NCBI GenBank assembly: GCA_030427835.1
Contig: JAUICN010000012.1
Span: 1-64,000 of the forward strand
DNA: 64,000 nucleotides
Source: Polyangia bacterium
Lineage (GTDB): Bacteria; Myxococcota_A; Polyangia; Polyangiales; JAUICN01
Direction of reading: 5' to 3'
Every line of letters begins with the position of its first letter. Position 1 is the stretch's first letter. A program made the position numbers and the translations under genes. The notes under the pieces were generated by a model. That model was not told where the DNA came from, ran no database searches, and saw only the letters and a program-made list of their open reading frames with translations. Shown piece by piece: positions 18,717 to 29,830 of this stretch.

Positions 18717-18788
18717 CAATCCCAACGTAGTCTGGGCACTACTCCGGAAGACTACTGCGCTCCGCAATTGAGGTGATTGAGGAGTGCG

Positions 18789-19994
18789 TTAGGCCCGTGC
18801 CTGCGCAGAAGCCCCATTGGCCTTTGCAGCCTTCGGCGTGTCAGCACCCGCAGTACTCCGACTCGCAGCATCACCCTTTCCGCCTTCATCCTTAACAGAG
18901 GAACCCGCAGACGGTCGAAGCCCGTGCTTTTCCAACAGGGTATTCTCAATCTCATCCAACATGGTCGGGTGTTCCTCAAGGAATGTTCGCGTATTCTCAC
19001 GCCCCTGGCCAATACGCTCCCCCTTGTAGCTGTACCAAGCACCGGACTTGTCCACGATGCGAGCTTCCACACCCAAATCGAGCGCATCCCCACTACGGCT
19101 GATCCCTCGACCGAACAAAATGTCGAACTCACACACCTGAAACGGCGGCGCCATTTTGTTCTTCACCACCTTCACACGTGTGCGGTTTCCAACGGCCTGA
19201 TCCCCCGTCTTGATCGCCCCAATGCGGCGAATATCCAACCGTTGGGATGCGTAGAACTTCAGCGCATTTCCACCCGTGGTGGTCTCAGGGCTACCAAACA
19301 TCACGCCGATTTTCATGCGGATCTGGTTGATGAAAAACAGCACGGTCTTGCTCTTGTGCACTGTGGCCGTGAGCTTACGAAGGGCCTGGCTCATCAGGCG
19401 GGCTTGCAGCCCCACATGGCTGTCACCCATCTCACCCTCAATCTCAGCCCTGGGTACCAACGCAGCCACCGAGTCCACCACCACAATGTCCACCGCACCC
19501 GAACGAACCAGTGTATCGGCGATCTCCAGGGCCTGTTCCCCATTGTCGGGCTGGCTCACCAACAGTTCATCCACGTTCACACCCAGTTTCTTGGCATAAC
19601 CCGGGTCAAGTGCGTGCTCCGCATCAATAAATGCAGCCACGCCCCCAGCACGCTGGGCCTCCGCAATGGCATGCAACGTCAAGGTGGTCTTACCGCTGGA
19701 TTCAGGGCCGTAGATCTCCACGATTCTGCCCGCAGGGTAGCCCCCCACGCCAAGCGCAAGGTTCAGCGCAATACTGCCGGTGCTGATGACGTCGATCCCC
19801 TCGGCAGCCTTGGCGTCCCCAAGCCGCATGATGGCGCCCTTACCATGTGCTTTTTCAATCGTCCCAAGCGCTAGGCTCAACGCCTGCTCCTGGTTTGCCT
19901 TGTCACGATCCGACTTATTTTTTGATTCCATGTTCCTGAGCTCCCTCAATGAGCCTGCTCCTTGGGTTTCCACCCACAGGCTGCACATCGCCAC
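18789..19994 (-). CDS. recA: Recombinase RecA
   Basis: [59 protein letters not shown] region; probable start at [18 protein letters not shown]. Confidence 0.98.
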   Translation of the reverse strand: MAMCSLWVETQGAGSLRELRNMESKNKSDRDKANQEQALSLALGTIEKAHGKGAIMRLGDAKAAEGIDVISTGSIALNLALGVGGYPAGRIVEIYGPESSGKTTLTLHAIAEAQRAGGVAAFIDAEHALDPGYAKKLGVNVDELLVSQPDNGEQALEIADTLVRSGAVDIVVVDSVAALVPRAEIEGEMGDSHVGLQARLMSQALRKLTATVHKSKTVLFFINQIRMKIGVMFGSPETTTGGNALKFYASQRLDIRRIGAIKTGDQAVGNRTRVKVVKNKMAPPFQVCEFDILFGRGISRSGDALDLGVEARIVDKSGAWYSYKGERIGQGRENTRTFLEEHPTMLDEIENTLLEKHGLRPSAGSSVKDEGGKGDAASRSTAGADTPKAAKANGASAQARA

Positions 19995-20090
19995 AGCGAC
20001 TGTGCATGTGTTCAGTACCTGAACGTTTCACCGCTGTCAATGAATCCGCACCTGATATTGACCGCCAATCCCCACAAACCGCCGCTTCAG

Positions 20091-21365
20091 TTACCAGGCC
20101 ACCGCTTCTTCCAGATCCCGGTCCGTGGCCAGCAGATGCACAAGGCGCAACGCAACGTAGGCGGTCAGGGTGCGTACCCTCTCACGGTCGCCTGGAAACC
20201 GGTAGCAGACCGACCGGGCATCCTTGCCCGCCTGGGCAATGCCGAACCACACCGTTCCCACGGGCTTCTCGTCGGTGGCACCGCCAGGCCCCGCAATACC
20301 CGTCACGGAAATCGCCACGTCCGACCCCGCGATCCGCAACGCCCCCTGGGCCATGGCCTCCGCGGTTTCTGCGCTCACGGCCCCAAACCCGTCCAACACC
20401 GAACGGGGCACACCCAACACCGCCTCCTTGGACTCATAGGAATAGGTCACCACCCCCATGGAAAAGTAGGAAGAACTCCCAGGTGCCGCGGTCACCATGC
20501 GGCCAATGCCACCCCCCGTACAGGATTCAGCCAGGCCCAGGGTCCAACCACGGACCAAAAGCGCCTTGCCCACCACCGCAGAATAGGTGTCCTGGCGCCC
20601 CCCGTACACAAAGCCCCCAAGGCGACGGCGAACCTCCTCCACCGCCCCCTGCACCCGATCGTTGGCCCCTTCACCCCGGGCCAACACCTTGACCTCAATC
20701 TCAGGAAAAGTGGCCCGGTAGCCAAGCACCACCCCCTCAAACATCGCCTCCACCCCATTGAGGCGATCCTGCATCAACGATTCCGTCATGCCGAAGGTAC
20801 GCAAGTGCTCCTGGTGCCCCTCGCCCGAAAACAGGTGCCCCAGAAGTGGCACCGCCTGCTGCTCAAACATGGGCTTCATCTCCCGGGGCACGCCCGGTAG
20901 AAACACGGCACTGCAGACCCCCTCCCCCGACGATCGAGGCAGCTCCACCAAAAACCCGGGCGCCGTACCCACCCGGTTGGTAAGCAAGGTCGCCCCCTGG
21001 GGAAAATCCGCCTGCTTGCGGTTGGACGCGGGCATGGTCCGGCCGCGCTCGCGCCAACGGGCCTCAATCCTCTCCAATACCCCCGAATGGTGATGCAGCT
21101 CCACCCCAAGCGCCTGGGCCACCGCCTCCGTCGTCATGTCGTCGGTCGTGGGGCCAAGACCACCGGTGGCCACAATCAGATCCACTTCACCCGAAAGTCG
21201 GTGCAAGGCCCCCACAATGCGCGCCAGATCGTCATCCACCACCTGGTGGCCCACCACATTCAGGCCCAGTGCTGTGAGCCTTTCGGAAAGCCAGGCCGCG
21301 TTGCGATTCACCAACTCTCCCCGAGTAAGCTCCGTTCCAATGGAAAGTACAGCCGCCCTATTCAC
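20091..21365 (-). CDS. cinA: CinA family protein (competence/damage-inducible, NMN deamidase domain)
   Basis: VLSIGTELTRGELVNRNAAWLSERL; ATGGLGPTTDDMT; AESCTGGGIGRMVTAAPGSSSYF; VTGIAGPGGATDEKPVGTVW; GTG start inferred. Confidence 0.95.
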   Translation of the reverse strand: MNRAAVLSIGTELTRGELVNRNAAWLSERLTALGLNVVGHQVVDDDLARIVGALHRLSGEVDLIVATGGLGPTTDDMTTEAVAQALGVELHHHSGVLERIEARWRERGRTMPASNRKQADFPQGATLLTNRVGTAPGFLVELPRSSGEGVCSAVFLPGVPREMKPMFEQQAVPLLGHLFSGEGHQEHLRTFGMTESLMQDRLNGVEAMFEGVVLGYRATFPEIEVKVLARGEGANDRVQGAVEEVRRRLGGFVYGGRQDTYSAVVGKALLVRGWTLGLAESCTGGGIGRMVTAAPGSSSYFSMGVVTYSYESKEAVLGVPRSVLDGFGAVSAETAEAMAQGALRIAGSDVAISVTGIAGPGGATDEKPVGTVWFGIAQAGKDARSVCYRFPGDRERVRTLTAYVALRLVHLLATDRDLEEAVAW

Positions 21366-21538
21366 CGAAATGCTCCATGACCTTCTGCCGTACCCTAGGG
21401 CGCCCCAGGCCAGGCTCAAGCCAATAACGACCCAGCAAACCACGATCCCGCGCATGGACATCCCGCAATAGGCATCCTTCCATCGGTTTCCCTTGCATTC
21501 GAGTCCAGAGCAGATGAAATAGTGTCCGCTGTAGATCC

Positions 21539-23086
21539 ATGAACTGTAGAGCCATGATCAGAATGACCACCACAACAACTGCCATGAGACAACTCACCCT
21601 AATTCTGCCCTGCGCGCTCGCGGCCTGGATGGCAGGGCCCGCCCTCGCACAGTCCGCCGATGGAGTGAACCCAGCAGCGGACGCCGAGGCCGCCGCCAAG
21701 GCCGCCGCCAAGGCCGCCATGATGGAGCGCGCCACCCACAGCCTGGACGGCATTGAAATCATCCGCGGCACCCTGGGAAACGGCATGCGCGTGGTACTCA
21801 GCCCCGACCGTTCCATCCCCAACGTGGGCATCGCCGTGTACTACGACGTGGGCTCCCGCAACGAAGCGCCCGGCCGCTCCGGATTTGCACATCTCTTCGA
21901 ACACATGATGTTCCAGGGCTCCGAGAACGTCGGCAAGGGCGAACATTTCCAATACATCATGAACCGCGGCGGTACCATGAACGGCACCACAAGCACCGAC
22001 CGCACCAACTACTACGAAGCCCTCCCCTCCAACGAGTTGGAACTGGGCCTCTGGCTCGAAGCCGATCGCATGCGCTCCCTTTCCATCACCGCCGAGAACT
22101 TCGAAAACCAACGGCAAACCGTCATGGAAGAACGGCGCCAGAGTTACGACAACCAGCCCTACATGAAAAGCATGCTGGAAATCAACGAGCTCGCCTACGG
22201 CGACTACTGGCCCTACGCCCACTCCACCATTGGCGACATGCAGGACCTCATCGACGCACCGCTACAAGCCGTGCAAGAGTTCTTCGCCCAATACTACGCC
22301 CCCAACAACGCCATTCTCAGCATCGCAGGCGACTTCGACACCCAACAGGCCCTGGGTTGGATCCACAAACACTTTGGTTTCATCGAACCCCGGGAGGTCC
22401 CCACCTTTAACCCCCCTGAGTTCACGCCGCCCACAAGCCCCCGCGTGTCCACCACCTACGACCCCATCGCGGAGCTCCCTGCCTTCCACGTGGCCTACCC
22501 CATTCCCCCACGCACCCACCCCGATCACCACGCCCTGGAAATCCTGGCCATCGTGCTTGGTGACGGAAAGGCCTCCCGCCTCTACCGCGAACTCGTACGA
22601 TCCGAAGAGATCTGCCAAGAAGTCCAAGTCTCCACCGACAACCGCAGGGGCCCCGACCTCTTCTCCATGTGGGCCATCCTTGGAAAACGCAAAAGGACAC
22701 GTACAGCCCTTCGCATCATCGACACCGAACTGGGCGATGTCTTCATGAAGGGCATCAGCGAAAGCGAAATGGAAAAGGCCAAAAACAAGATCCGGGCGCG
22801 CTTTCTTTTTGGCATGCAATCCAACCTCTCCCGTGCCAAGCGCCTGGCGGAATACGAACTCTATTGGGGGGACGCCGAAGCCGTTCGCCAGGAACTCGAA
22901 CGCTACATGCAAGTCACCGACCGGGACATCAAGCGAGTCGCCCGGGAATACCTGGACCGATCACGCCGGACCATTCTTTCTGTAGTCCCCGGCCCGGATC
23001 CAAACGCAGAAACGGAAAGCCTGCCCAGCACTGAAGCCAACTCGAACACAGAATCCAACTCCAACAACAGCGAAAGCGCGAAGTAG
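21539..23086 (+). CDS. M16 family zinc metallopeptidase (catalytic, HLFEH)
   Basis: RSGFAHLFEHMMFQGSENVGKGEHF; signal peptide LPCALAAWMAGPALAQ. Confidence 0.93.
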   Translation: MNCRAMIRMTTTTTAMRQLTLILPCALAAWMAGPALAQSADGVNPAADAEAAAKAAAKAAMMERATHSLDGIEIIRGTLGNGMRVVLSPDRSIPNVGIAVYYDVGSRNEAPGRSGFAHLFEHMMFQGSENVGKGEHFQYIMNRGGTMNGTTSTDRTNYYEALPSNELELGLWLEADRMRSLSITAENFENQRQTVMEERRQSYDNQPYMKSMLEINELAYGDYWPYAHSTIGDMQDLIDAPLQAVQEFFAQYYAPNNAILSIAGDFDTQQALGWIHKHFGFIEPREVPTFNPPEFTPPTSPRVSTTYDPIAELPAFHVAYPIPPRTHPDHHALEILAIVLGDGKASRLYRELVRSEEICQEVQVSTDNRRGPDLFSMWAILGKRKRTRTALRIIDTELGDVFMKGISESEMEKAKNKIRARFLFGMQSNLSRAKRLAEYELYWGDAEAVRQELERYMQVTDRDIKRVAREYLDRSRRTILSVVPGPDPNAETESLPSTEANSNTESNSNNSESAK

Positions 23087-23091
23087 AACCC

Positions 23092-24645
23092 ATGGAACCA
23101 TCAACACACCTTTGCAGTCCTATGCCCGCTTCAATTGCAATCCTATGCTCGGTCGCCCTATCCGTTTCAGGGTGTGGCCCCAAGGCACCGGTAACCAAGG
23201 AAACCACCGCCGCCCCAGAAACGGAACCTGTGGAAGCCCCAGTGGAACCGGCAGAGCCAACGGAACCCTCCCCCACCCGAAGGCCCGCACCTGAAAGCGG
23301 CCCCACAAGCAACCTCGCCTTTCCAAAGGTCACCCAGAACCAACTGCGGTCCGGCCTGGAAGTGAACGTGGCCCAATGGTCCACCCTTCCCCTGGTTTAT
23401 GCCCAGGTCACCGTACGCAGCGGTGCCGAAACCAACCCAGAAGACAAACCCGGCCTTGCACGCCTGGTGGCTGATATGATGCCCGAAGGCATCGCCGGCA
23501 TGTCCTCCTCCAAATTGGCCGAAGCCGTGGAGGGCCTGGGAGCCGATCTGTGGGTGGATGCCGACGAAGAGAATCTACACATCGGGATTCGCGCCCTGGC
23601 CGAACACCTGGACACCGCCCTGCAACTACTGGCGGACGTCACCATTCGGCCCATATTCCGTGCACCGGAACTCGATAAGTACAAGACCCGCGAATACAAC
23701 CGGCTCACCCTGCAACAGCAGCAGCCCCAGTTCCTCGCCCGACGTGCCTTCCAAAAAGCCCTGTACGGGGATCACCCCTACGGCACCATCGAAACCACAC
23801 GAAAGGTGGTGAAGGATCTGGAGCGCCGGGATCTCCTCATCTGGCACCGCAGGCACGTGGTCCCCAACAACGCCTTTTTGGTCGTGGTGGGAGACGTGGA
23901 CCCAGCCCATGTCAACGAAGTGGCAAGCAACGTCTTTGGTGATTGGGAACCCCGTGAGGTGGCCGAACCGAAATACGCACCCCCCCCCGAACACAGCCGG
24001 CGACAGGTCATCATCGTCGACCGCCCCGGCTCCGTGCAATCGGTCATTCGCATCGGCAACCTTGCCATCGAACGGGCAAGCGACGCCTACATTCCCCTCA
24101 CCGTCATCAACCAGGTGTTGGGTGGCTCCGCCAGCTCCCGCCTTTTCATGGACCTGCGCGAAAAACGGAGCCTCACCTACGGCGCCTACAGTTTTGTGCA
24201 GGAACGTTCCCAAATCGGTGCCTTTGCCGCAGGGGCCGCCGTTCGCACGGAAGTCACCGCCGAGGCCCTGGATGCCTTCTTTGAACATCTGGACCGCGTC
24301 CGCACGGAACCGCCATCCCAGGAGGAGTTCGACAACGCCAAGCACTACATCCGGGATCGATTTCCCATCCAGATCGACACCCCACGGAAGATTCTCAGCC
24401 TCATGACGGAGGCACGAACCTATGGCCTACCCAACAACTATTGGGAAAGCTTCCGGCAACAGGTGGGAGGAACCTCAATGCAGGCCGCACAAACAGCGGC
24501 CCAACGCTACATTCGCCCCGGAGAAGCCACCATTGTCATCGTAGGAGACGCCACAGAAATCAAGGAAGCCGCCCGCAAGTGGGGTGACGTTACCATCACC
24601 GACATCGACGGAAAAGTCACCGGTGACCTGCCCATGGTGCAATAA
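23092..24645 (+). CDS. M16 family peptidase-like protein lacking HxxEH
   Basis: PGLARLVADMMPEG in place of HxxEH; GGSASSRLFMDLREKRSLTYGAYSF R/Y-pair region. Confidence 0.9.
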   Translation: MEPSTHLCSPMPASIAILCSVALSVSGCGPKAPVTKETTAAPETEPVEAPVEPAEPTEPSPTRRPAPESGPTSNLAFPKVTQNQLRSGLEVNVAQWSTLPLVYAQVTVRSGAETNPEDKPGLARLVADMMPEGIAGMSSSKLAEAVEGLGADLWVDADEENLHIGIRALAEHLDTALQLLADVTIRPIFRAPELDKYKTREYNRLTLQQQQPQFLARRAFQKALYGDHPYGTIETTRKVVKDLERRDLLIWHRRHVVPNNAFLVVVGDVDPAHVNEVASNVFGDWEPREVAEPKYAPPPEHSRRQVIIVDRPGSVQSVIRIGNLAIERASDAYIPLTVINQVLGGSASSRLFMDLREKRSLTYGAYSFVQERSQIGAFAAGAAVRTEVTAEALDAFFEHLDRVRTEPPSQEEFDNAKHYIRDRFPIQIDTPRKILSLMTEARTYGLPNNYWESFRQQVGGTSMQAAQTAAQRYIRPGEATIVIVGDATEIKEAARKWGDVTITDIDGKVTGDLPMVQ

Positions 24646-24647
24646 CC

Positions 24648-25475
24648 GTGGCCCTTTCTTCCTCCCCCCAACCGCCAGAATCCCAATCGCCGGAATCCCA
24701 CACTTCAGACCCACGACGTAGCTCACTACCTGCCACCTCAGGGTCCGATCACCTGGTGATCACCCCCACCTACAACGAAGCGGACAACCTCACCGAGTTT
24801 CTCAACAAGCTCTTTCAGTTTGCTCCCCTCAGCCATGTGCTCGTGGTGGACGACAATTCCCCGGACGGCACAGGAGAACTTGCAAAAAAACTCAGCCAGA
24901 GCGACCCCCGCATTCACGTCATGCACCGGGCCGCAAAACTAGGCATTGGTAGCGCCTACATCGAGGGCTTTCGCTGGGGCCTGGCCCAGGGATACGAGTT
25001 TCTAGCCCAAATGGACACGGACCTATCCCACGATCCCCAATACCTACCCTCCATGTTTCGCACCGTCGAAGGTGGCGCAGATCTCGTGCTTGGTTCCCGC
25101 AACGTGCCTGGGGGCGAAGTGGAGGGCTGGGGACTGGGGCGACACGTGCTCTCCAAGGGAGGAAGCCTTTACAGCCGTGCCATTCTGAACCTACCCGTGC
25201 ACGATCTGACCTCCGGTTACAAAATCTTCCGAAGATCCGTACTGGAAACCATTCCCCTCGATGCCATTCGATCGGAAGGGTACTCCTTCCAAATCGAAAC
25301 CACCTTTCGGGCCATTCACCAAGGATTCAAGGTCGTGGAAGTCCCCATCACCTTCGTGGACCGAAGGGCAGGCCAGAGCAAAATGAGCCGAAACATCTTC
25401 CTCGAAGCCGTCGCCGTGGTCTGGAAGCTCAAGCTGGATGCCCTCACAGGTAAGCTCGAACCAGGCAAGGCCTAA
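24648..25475 (+). CDS. Polyprenol monophosphomannose synthase-like GT2
   Basis: VITPTYNEADNLTEFL; VVDDNSPDGTGELA; QMDTDLSHDPQYLP; DLTSGYKIFRRSVLE; FVDRRAGQSKMS. Confidence 0.9.
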   Translation: MALSSSPQPPESQSPESHTSDPRRSSLPATSGSDHLVITPTYNEADNLTEFLNKLFQFAPLSHVLVVDDNSPDGTGELAKKLSQSDPRIHVMHRAAKLGIGSAYIEGFRWGLAQGYEFLAQMDTDLSHDPQYLPSMFRTVEGGADLVLGSRNVPGGEVEGWGLGRHVLSKGGSLYSRAILNLPVHDLTSGYKIFRRSVLETIPLDAIRSEGYSFQIETTFRAIHQGFKVVEVPITFVDRRAGQSKMSRNIFLEAVAVVWKLKLDALTGKLEPGKA

Positions 25476-25482
25476 CCTGCCC

Positions 25483-26757
25483 CTATTCCTCGATGGGAAC
25501 CTCCTGTACACGGGGAACGGCTCTCCAAAGGCCCGGGGCCTTGATCCCAAAGCCATTGTCACAGGTTCCAAACGTGGTGGCGTAAACATAGCCATCTGGC
25601 CCGGGCACCCAATCCGTGACTTGCGAAAGGTGACCCACCGAAATATCGGAAGTCACCTCACCGGACTCTCCAACCACCATGGTTCGAACCCAGCCCAGAC
25701 AAATGTCCCCAAAAACGAGTTTGTCGGTCAGCAACCCTTCGTAGGGATCTGAAGCATGCCCGCTGTGCCACTGCCCTACCCAGGCCGCCCGCCCCGTTGT
25801 GGGCTCCGTGTCAGGGTCCTCCTGAAAGTAGGGGTGGTCCGTATCCCGCGCCCAACTGGTCAAGGGATCCGTGAACCCGTCCATCGAGGGATCGCAGGGG
25901 CCCTCACAGGTGGGCCAACCGAAGTTCAATCCCGCGGAGGGAATACGGTTCACCTCCTCACGGCTTCCACCACCCACGTCCCCAAACCAATAGGCACCAT
26001 CCGGGCTACGGGTCGCCCGAAAGGCATGGCGAATCCCCTTCGCGTACACCTCCGTCGCACCGTCCGTACCATTGTAGGGGTTGCCCGTGGCCATGGTGTA
26101 GCCAGAACCGGTTTCCGATCGATCCGGCACCACACGAAGCAGGGCACCTAACAACAAGCTTGTATCCTGGGCCGTATTCTGGCTTCCCTTGTCGCCGTGG
26201 GTAAACCACAGCGTACCATCGGTTTCCATGCCAAGACTACCCACCGCATGGATAACCGGAGCAGAAGTATTGGTGGATGCCACATCGATGACCACAGCCG
26301 CCGTACCCGCCGCATCTGAATAATTGCTCCCGTCAAAGGTGATCCGTGCCACCCGGGAGGTGTAGTTGTTCAAGCAATGTCCAAAGTACACCAGGTGGTT
26401 GTTCGCCCAGTCCAGGTCAAACGTCATCGACAACAGTCCGCAATCCCATTGCTCAAGCACGTTCGGAACCACAAACGTTCCCAACTCGCTCGCACCTGTA
26501 CCCTCGATCCGGTAGTGCCGAACAGTGCCGTTAAGTTCCATCAACAGAATCTCATCGGTGGTCCCAGGAACAAACCGAAACCCGGTCACCGTCGTAGCCT
26601 CATCTCCAAGGTCGATCTCCTCGAAGCGCAAGCCCACCACGCGGGCCTCCGTTTCACCTCCGCCCGTACTGTCTGACCCGCCGCAACCCACGGCCGTCGC
26701 AAGAAGCATCACACCACAAACCCACAATCGTTGAAATCCCATCCGTCTCTCCTCCAA
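25483..26757 (-). CDS. PQQ-dependent (soluble) sugar dehydrogenase-like lipoprotein
   Basis: GLLSMTFDLDWANNHLVYFGH; LWFTHGDKGSQNTAQD; YAKGIRHAFRATRSPDGAYWFGDVGGGSREEVNRI; LNFGWPTCEG. Confidence 0.85.
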   Translation of the reverse strand: MEERRMGFQRLWVCGVMLLATAVGCGGSDSTGGGETEARVVGLRFEEIDLGDEATTVTGFRFVPGTTDEILLMELNGTVRHYRIEGTGASELGTFVVPNVLEQWDCGLLSMTFDLDWANNHLVYFGHCLNNYTSRVARITFDGSNYSDAAGTAAVVIDVASTNTSAPVIHAVGSLGMETDGTLWFTHGDKGSQNTAQDTSLLLGALLRVVPDRSETGSGYTMATGNPYNGTDGATEVYAKGIRHAFRATRSPDGAYWFGDVGGGSREEVNRIPSAGLNFGWPTCEGPCDPSMDGFTDPLTSWARDTDHPYFQEDPDTEPTTGRAAWVGQWHSGHASDPYEGLLTDKLVFGDICLGWVRTMVVGESGEVTSDISVGHLSQVTDWVPGPDGYVYATTFGTCDNGFGIKAPGLWRAVPRVQEVPIEE

Positions 26758-26787
26758 TCTAAGCTATTTTTTCTACCCTTGACCGTT

Positions 26788-27897
26788 TCAGTCGTCCAAG
26801 GATGCAATCCAATCTCGAAATAAATCCACCATGGCGTCGTCCCGTTGTTCCACCCCCAGTGGCGGCATCACAAAGGATTGTTGCCGTTCCACGGCCCTAA
26901 AAAGCACGCTGGATTCTGGATCTCCCGCAACCACCCGAATGCCCACAGGTGCAGCACTGGCGGTTGTGGCAACCCCCACCACGTGATCAAAAAACACCTT
27001 CGGGCGCATGCTAAACGCAGAATTGGGGCCATCGCCGCCGTTGTGGCAATGCACACAATTGCCCTGCACATAAGCCAGCACCTCCCGTGCATCACCCCCT
27101 ACGGAACCAAGCCCTTCAGCGTCCAAAGTCTCCTGGGAAGGCACAGCCTCCAACAGTCCCTCTGCCGCAAAGAACTCCAGTTGAGTGGCGCCGTCAGCGC
27201 CGTCTCCATCGGTCACCCCTTCCAACAGGGCATCCAGCTGCAGCACCCCAAAACCGAGCACCACACCCCGATCATGGGATTCATGGCAGGTCCGGCAATC
27301 CAAACGTGAGGGCACGCGGTGCTCAAACTCCAGTCCGTCGCCATTCGTAACCCCGACCCGCACGCTACGGTTCAGATCGTTCCAAAACGCTTCCGTACCC
27401 TCTTCGTTCCAAAGGTACCCCCCGTACTCCCACCCTTCCTCCGTTTTTCGAATGACCCGGGTTTCCACAGGCCGTACAGAACCTTCCTCTGTTCCGGTAA
27501 ACGCAAACGTCTTGAAAAACAGGCTACCCACAGGAAACGTAAACTCCGCCCCATCCACTTCAATGGAAGTGCCCTTTGGCAGCACCACTTCCCGGTACTT
27601 CAAACTGCCATTGGTCCACAACGGATACTGGGGTGCGTAGCGGTGCACGGAGCCCGAACCGACGGAAAACCGATCACCATCCTCCTGAACATCGTCACCG
27701 CGAAACGCGGAGGAAGAATAGAGCCCCAACTCCGAAAGTGCTTCGGGGAGGTCCCCTTGCAAATCCCCCTGCAACCAGGTGGTAGAACTGTCACCGGAAC
27801 AGGAAAAGGTCACAGCAAGCGCCACGGCCAACCCAAACTGGGCCGCACATTTCATCGTCATCCCCATGGGTACACGACGTTGCATTGGGTGTTCCAA
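26788..27897 (-). CDS. Diheme c-type cytochrome, SO2930-like family
   Basis: two haem motifs CRTCH and CVHCH; YPLWTNGSLKYREVVLPKGTSIEV. Confidence 0.75.
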   Translation of the reverse strand: MEHPMQRRVPMGMTMKCAAQFGLAVALAVTFSCSGDSSTTWLQGDLQGDLPEALSELGLYSSSAFRGDDVQEDGDRFSVGSGSVHRYAPQYPLWTNGSLKYREVVLPKGTSIEVDGAEFTFPVGSLFFKTFAFTGTEEGSVRPVETRVIRKTEEGWEYGGYLWNEEGTEAFWNDLNRSVRVGVTNGDGLEFEHRVPSRLDCRTCHESHDRGVVLGFGVLQLDALLEGVTDGDGADGATQLEFFAAEGLLEAVPSQETLDAEGLGSVGGDAREVLAYVQGNCVHCHNGGDGPNSAFSMRPKVFFDHVVGVATTASAAPVGIRVVAGDPESSVLFRAVERQQSFVMPPLGVEQRDDAMVDLFRDWIASLDD

Positions 27898-27997
27898 GAT
27901 GTACCCCTATTCAAGATAAGTTGTTCTGCCCAAGATAAGTGAACGGAAGTGACTCACTCCACTAGGTCACTCCACTAGGTCATTCCACGGTCACAAG

Positions 27998-29830
27998 TCA
28001 TTCCACAGTCACGGTTTTAGCAAGATTTCGAGGTTGATCCACGTCGGTGCCCTTAAAGTCGGCCACGTAGTAGGAAAACAGCTGAAGCGGCAACACGGTC
28101 AACAGGGGCAACAGCAACGGATCCGTAGGAGGAACAGCGACCACGCTGTCACTGACCCCCGCCACCGCATCGTCGCCCTCACTTGCCACCGCAATCACCC
28201 GGGCTCCCCGGGCCTTGGCCTCCTGCAGGTTGCTCAGGGATCGTTCGTAGTTGCCGTCCCTGGGAACCAACACGAACACGGGAACCTGCTCGTCAATAAG
28301 CGCAATGGGGCCGTGTTTCATCTCCCCTGACGCATACCCCTCAGCGTGAATGTAAGAGATTTCCTTGAGCTTCAATGCTCCCTCAAGCGCAATGGGGAAC
28401 TGCACCCCACGCCCCAGGAACAACACATCCTGGGCCCCACCGTAGCGCCGAGCCATCTCGCCCATGGAAGTCTTCATGGAAGTCAGCAGGTCGGTCATCA
28501 AGCTGGGAATGTGGGCCAGGCCTTCCACCAACTCCCGGGTACGAGCCGCACTCAATCCGCCCCTCCTACGCCCAAGCCAAATCCCAAACATCAGCAGGTT
28601 TGCTAGCTGTGTCGAAAAACACTTGGTGGAGGCCACACCAATCTCTGGCCCCGCATGGGTGTAAAACGCACCATCACTGTGCCGCGGGATCGCACTTCCG
28701 ATCACGTTAACAATGGCAAGCACGGTGGCGCCCTTCGACTTGGCAAGCTTGGTTGCTTCCAGGGTATCCAAGGTCTCCCCCGACTGGCTCACCACCACCA
28801 CCAACTCATTCTCTGTCACCACCGCGCTCCGCGCCCGGTATTCGCTCGCAAGCTCCACCTGGGCGGCAAGGCCTGCAAGTTCCTCAATGGCGTAGCGCCC
28901 CACCATAGCCGCGTGGTGGCTCGTGCCGCAGGCAAGCAAGGTCACCCTGGAAAATCCGCGCGCCTGTTCGTCACTGAGCCCCACCTCGGCGGTCACAATA
29001 TCCCCTGCCTCACGGTCGAGCCGGCCACGCAAGGTATCCTCAAGGGCACGGGGCTGCTCAAAAATCTCCTTGAGCATGAAGTGCTTGTAGCCTGCCTTTT
29101 CTGCCATCACGGGCGACCAATCAATATGCTGACGCGGCCGCTCCACGGGGCCCCCCTCCAGATCCGTCAACGTGGCCCGGGTCGCCTCCAATACCACCAC
29201 GTCCCCGTCCTCCAGAAATGTCATCTCCCGGGTGTAGGGCAGCAACGCTGGAATATCGCTGCCCAAAAACATCTCCCCCTGGCCAAAGCCCAACACCATG
29301 GGTGAACTGTGTTTTGCCGCCACAATACGTGTCGGGTCCGCGGAGGACACCACCGCAAGGGCATAGGCCCCGCGCACCCGTGCGAGCGCCGCACGAACCG
29401 CACCCACCAAATCAAGCCCCTGGGACAACTGCTGCTCCACAAGGTGGGCCACCAGTTCCGTGTCGGTCTCACTCTGGAGCTCCACTCCCTGATCCAGCAA
29501 CTCCTGGCGAAGCACCAAATGGTTCTCAATGATGCCGTTGTGCACCACCGTCACCGGCCCCGCCGTGTGGGGATGAGCGTTCACCTCAGAGGGCTTTCCA
29601 TGGGTCGCCCACCGGGTGTGGCCAATACCCATGGCACCCGTAAGAGGAGTCTCCTGGAGGGCCTTTTCCAGTTCCCTCAGCTTGCCTGAGCGCCGCACCA
29701 CTTCCACGCTCTGGCCATTGTGCACCGCCAAACCTGCCGAGTCGTACCCCCGGTATTCCAACCTACGAAGGCCATCCACCAAAATGGGCGCCGCCTCTTG
29801 CACGCCCACATATCCAACGATTCCGCACAT
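27998..29830 (-). CDS. glmS: Glutamine-fructose-6-phosphate aminotransferase (isomerizing)
   Basis: MCGIVGYVGVQEAAPILVDGLRRLEYRGYDSAG fixes the start at catalytic Cys1; SIS domains; ends PRNLAKTVTVE. Confidence 0.97.
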   Translation of the reverse strand: MCGIVGYVGVQEAAPILVDGLRRLEYRGYDSAGLAVHNGQSVEVVRRSGKLRELEKALQETPLTGAMGIGHTRWATHGKPSEVNAHPHTAGPVTVVHNGIIENHLVLRQELLDQGVELQSETDTELVAHLVEQQLSQGLDLVGAVRAALARVRGAYALAVVSSADPTRIVAAKHSSPMVLGFGQGEMFLGSDIPALLPYTREMTFLEDGDVVVLEATRATLTDLEGGPVERPRQHIDWSPVMAEKAGYKHFMLKEIFEQPRALEDTLRGRLDREAGDIVTAEVGLSDEQARGFSRVTLLACGTSHHAAMVGRYAIEELAGLAAQVELASEYRARSAVVTENELVVVVSQSGETLDTLEATKLAKSKGATVLAIVNVIGSAIPRHSDGAFYTHAGPEIGVASTKCFSTQLANLLMFGIWLGRRRGGLSAARTRELVEGLAHIPSLMTDLLTSMKTSMGEMARRYGGAQDVLFLGRGVQFPIALEGALKLKEISYIHAEGYASGEMKHGPIALIDEQVPVFVLVPRDGNYERSLSNLQEAKARGARVIAVASEGDDAVAGVSDSVVAVPPTDPLLLPLLTVLPLQLFSYYVADFKGTDVDQPRNLAKTVTVE

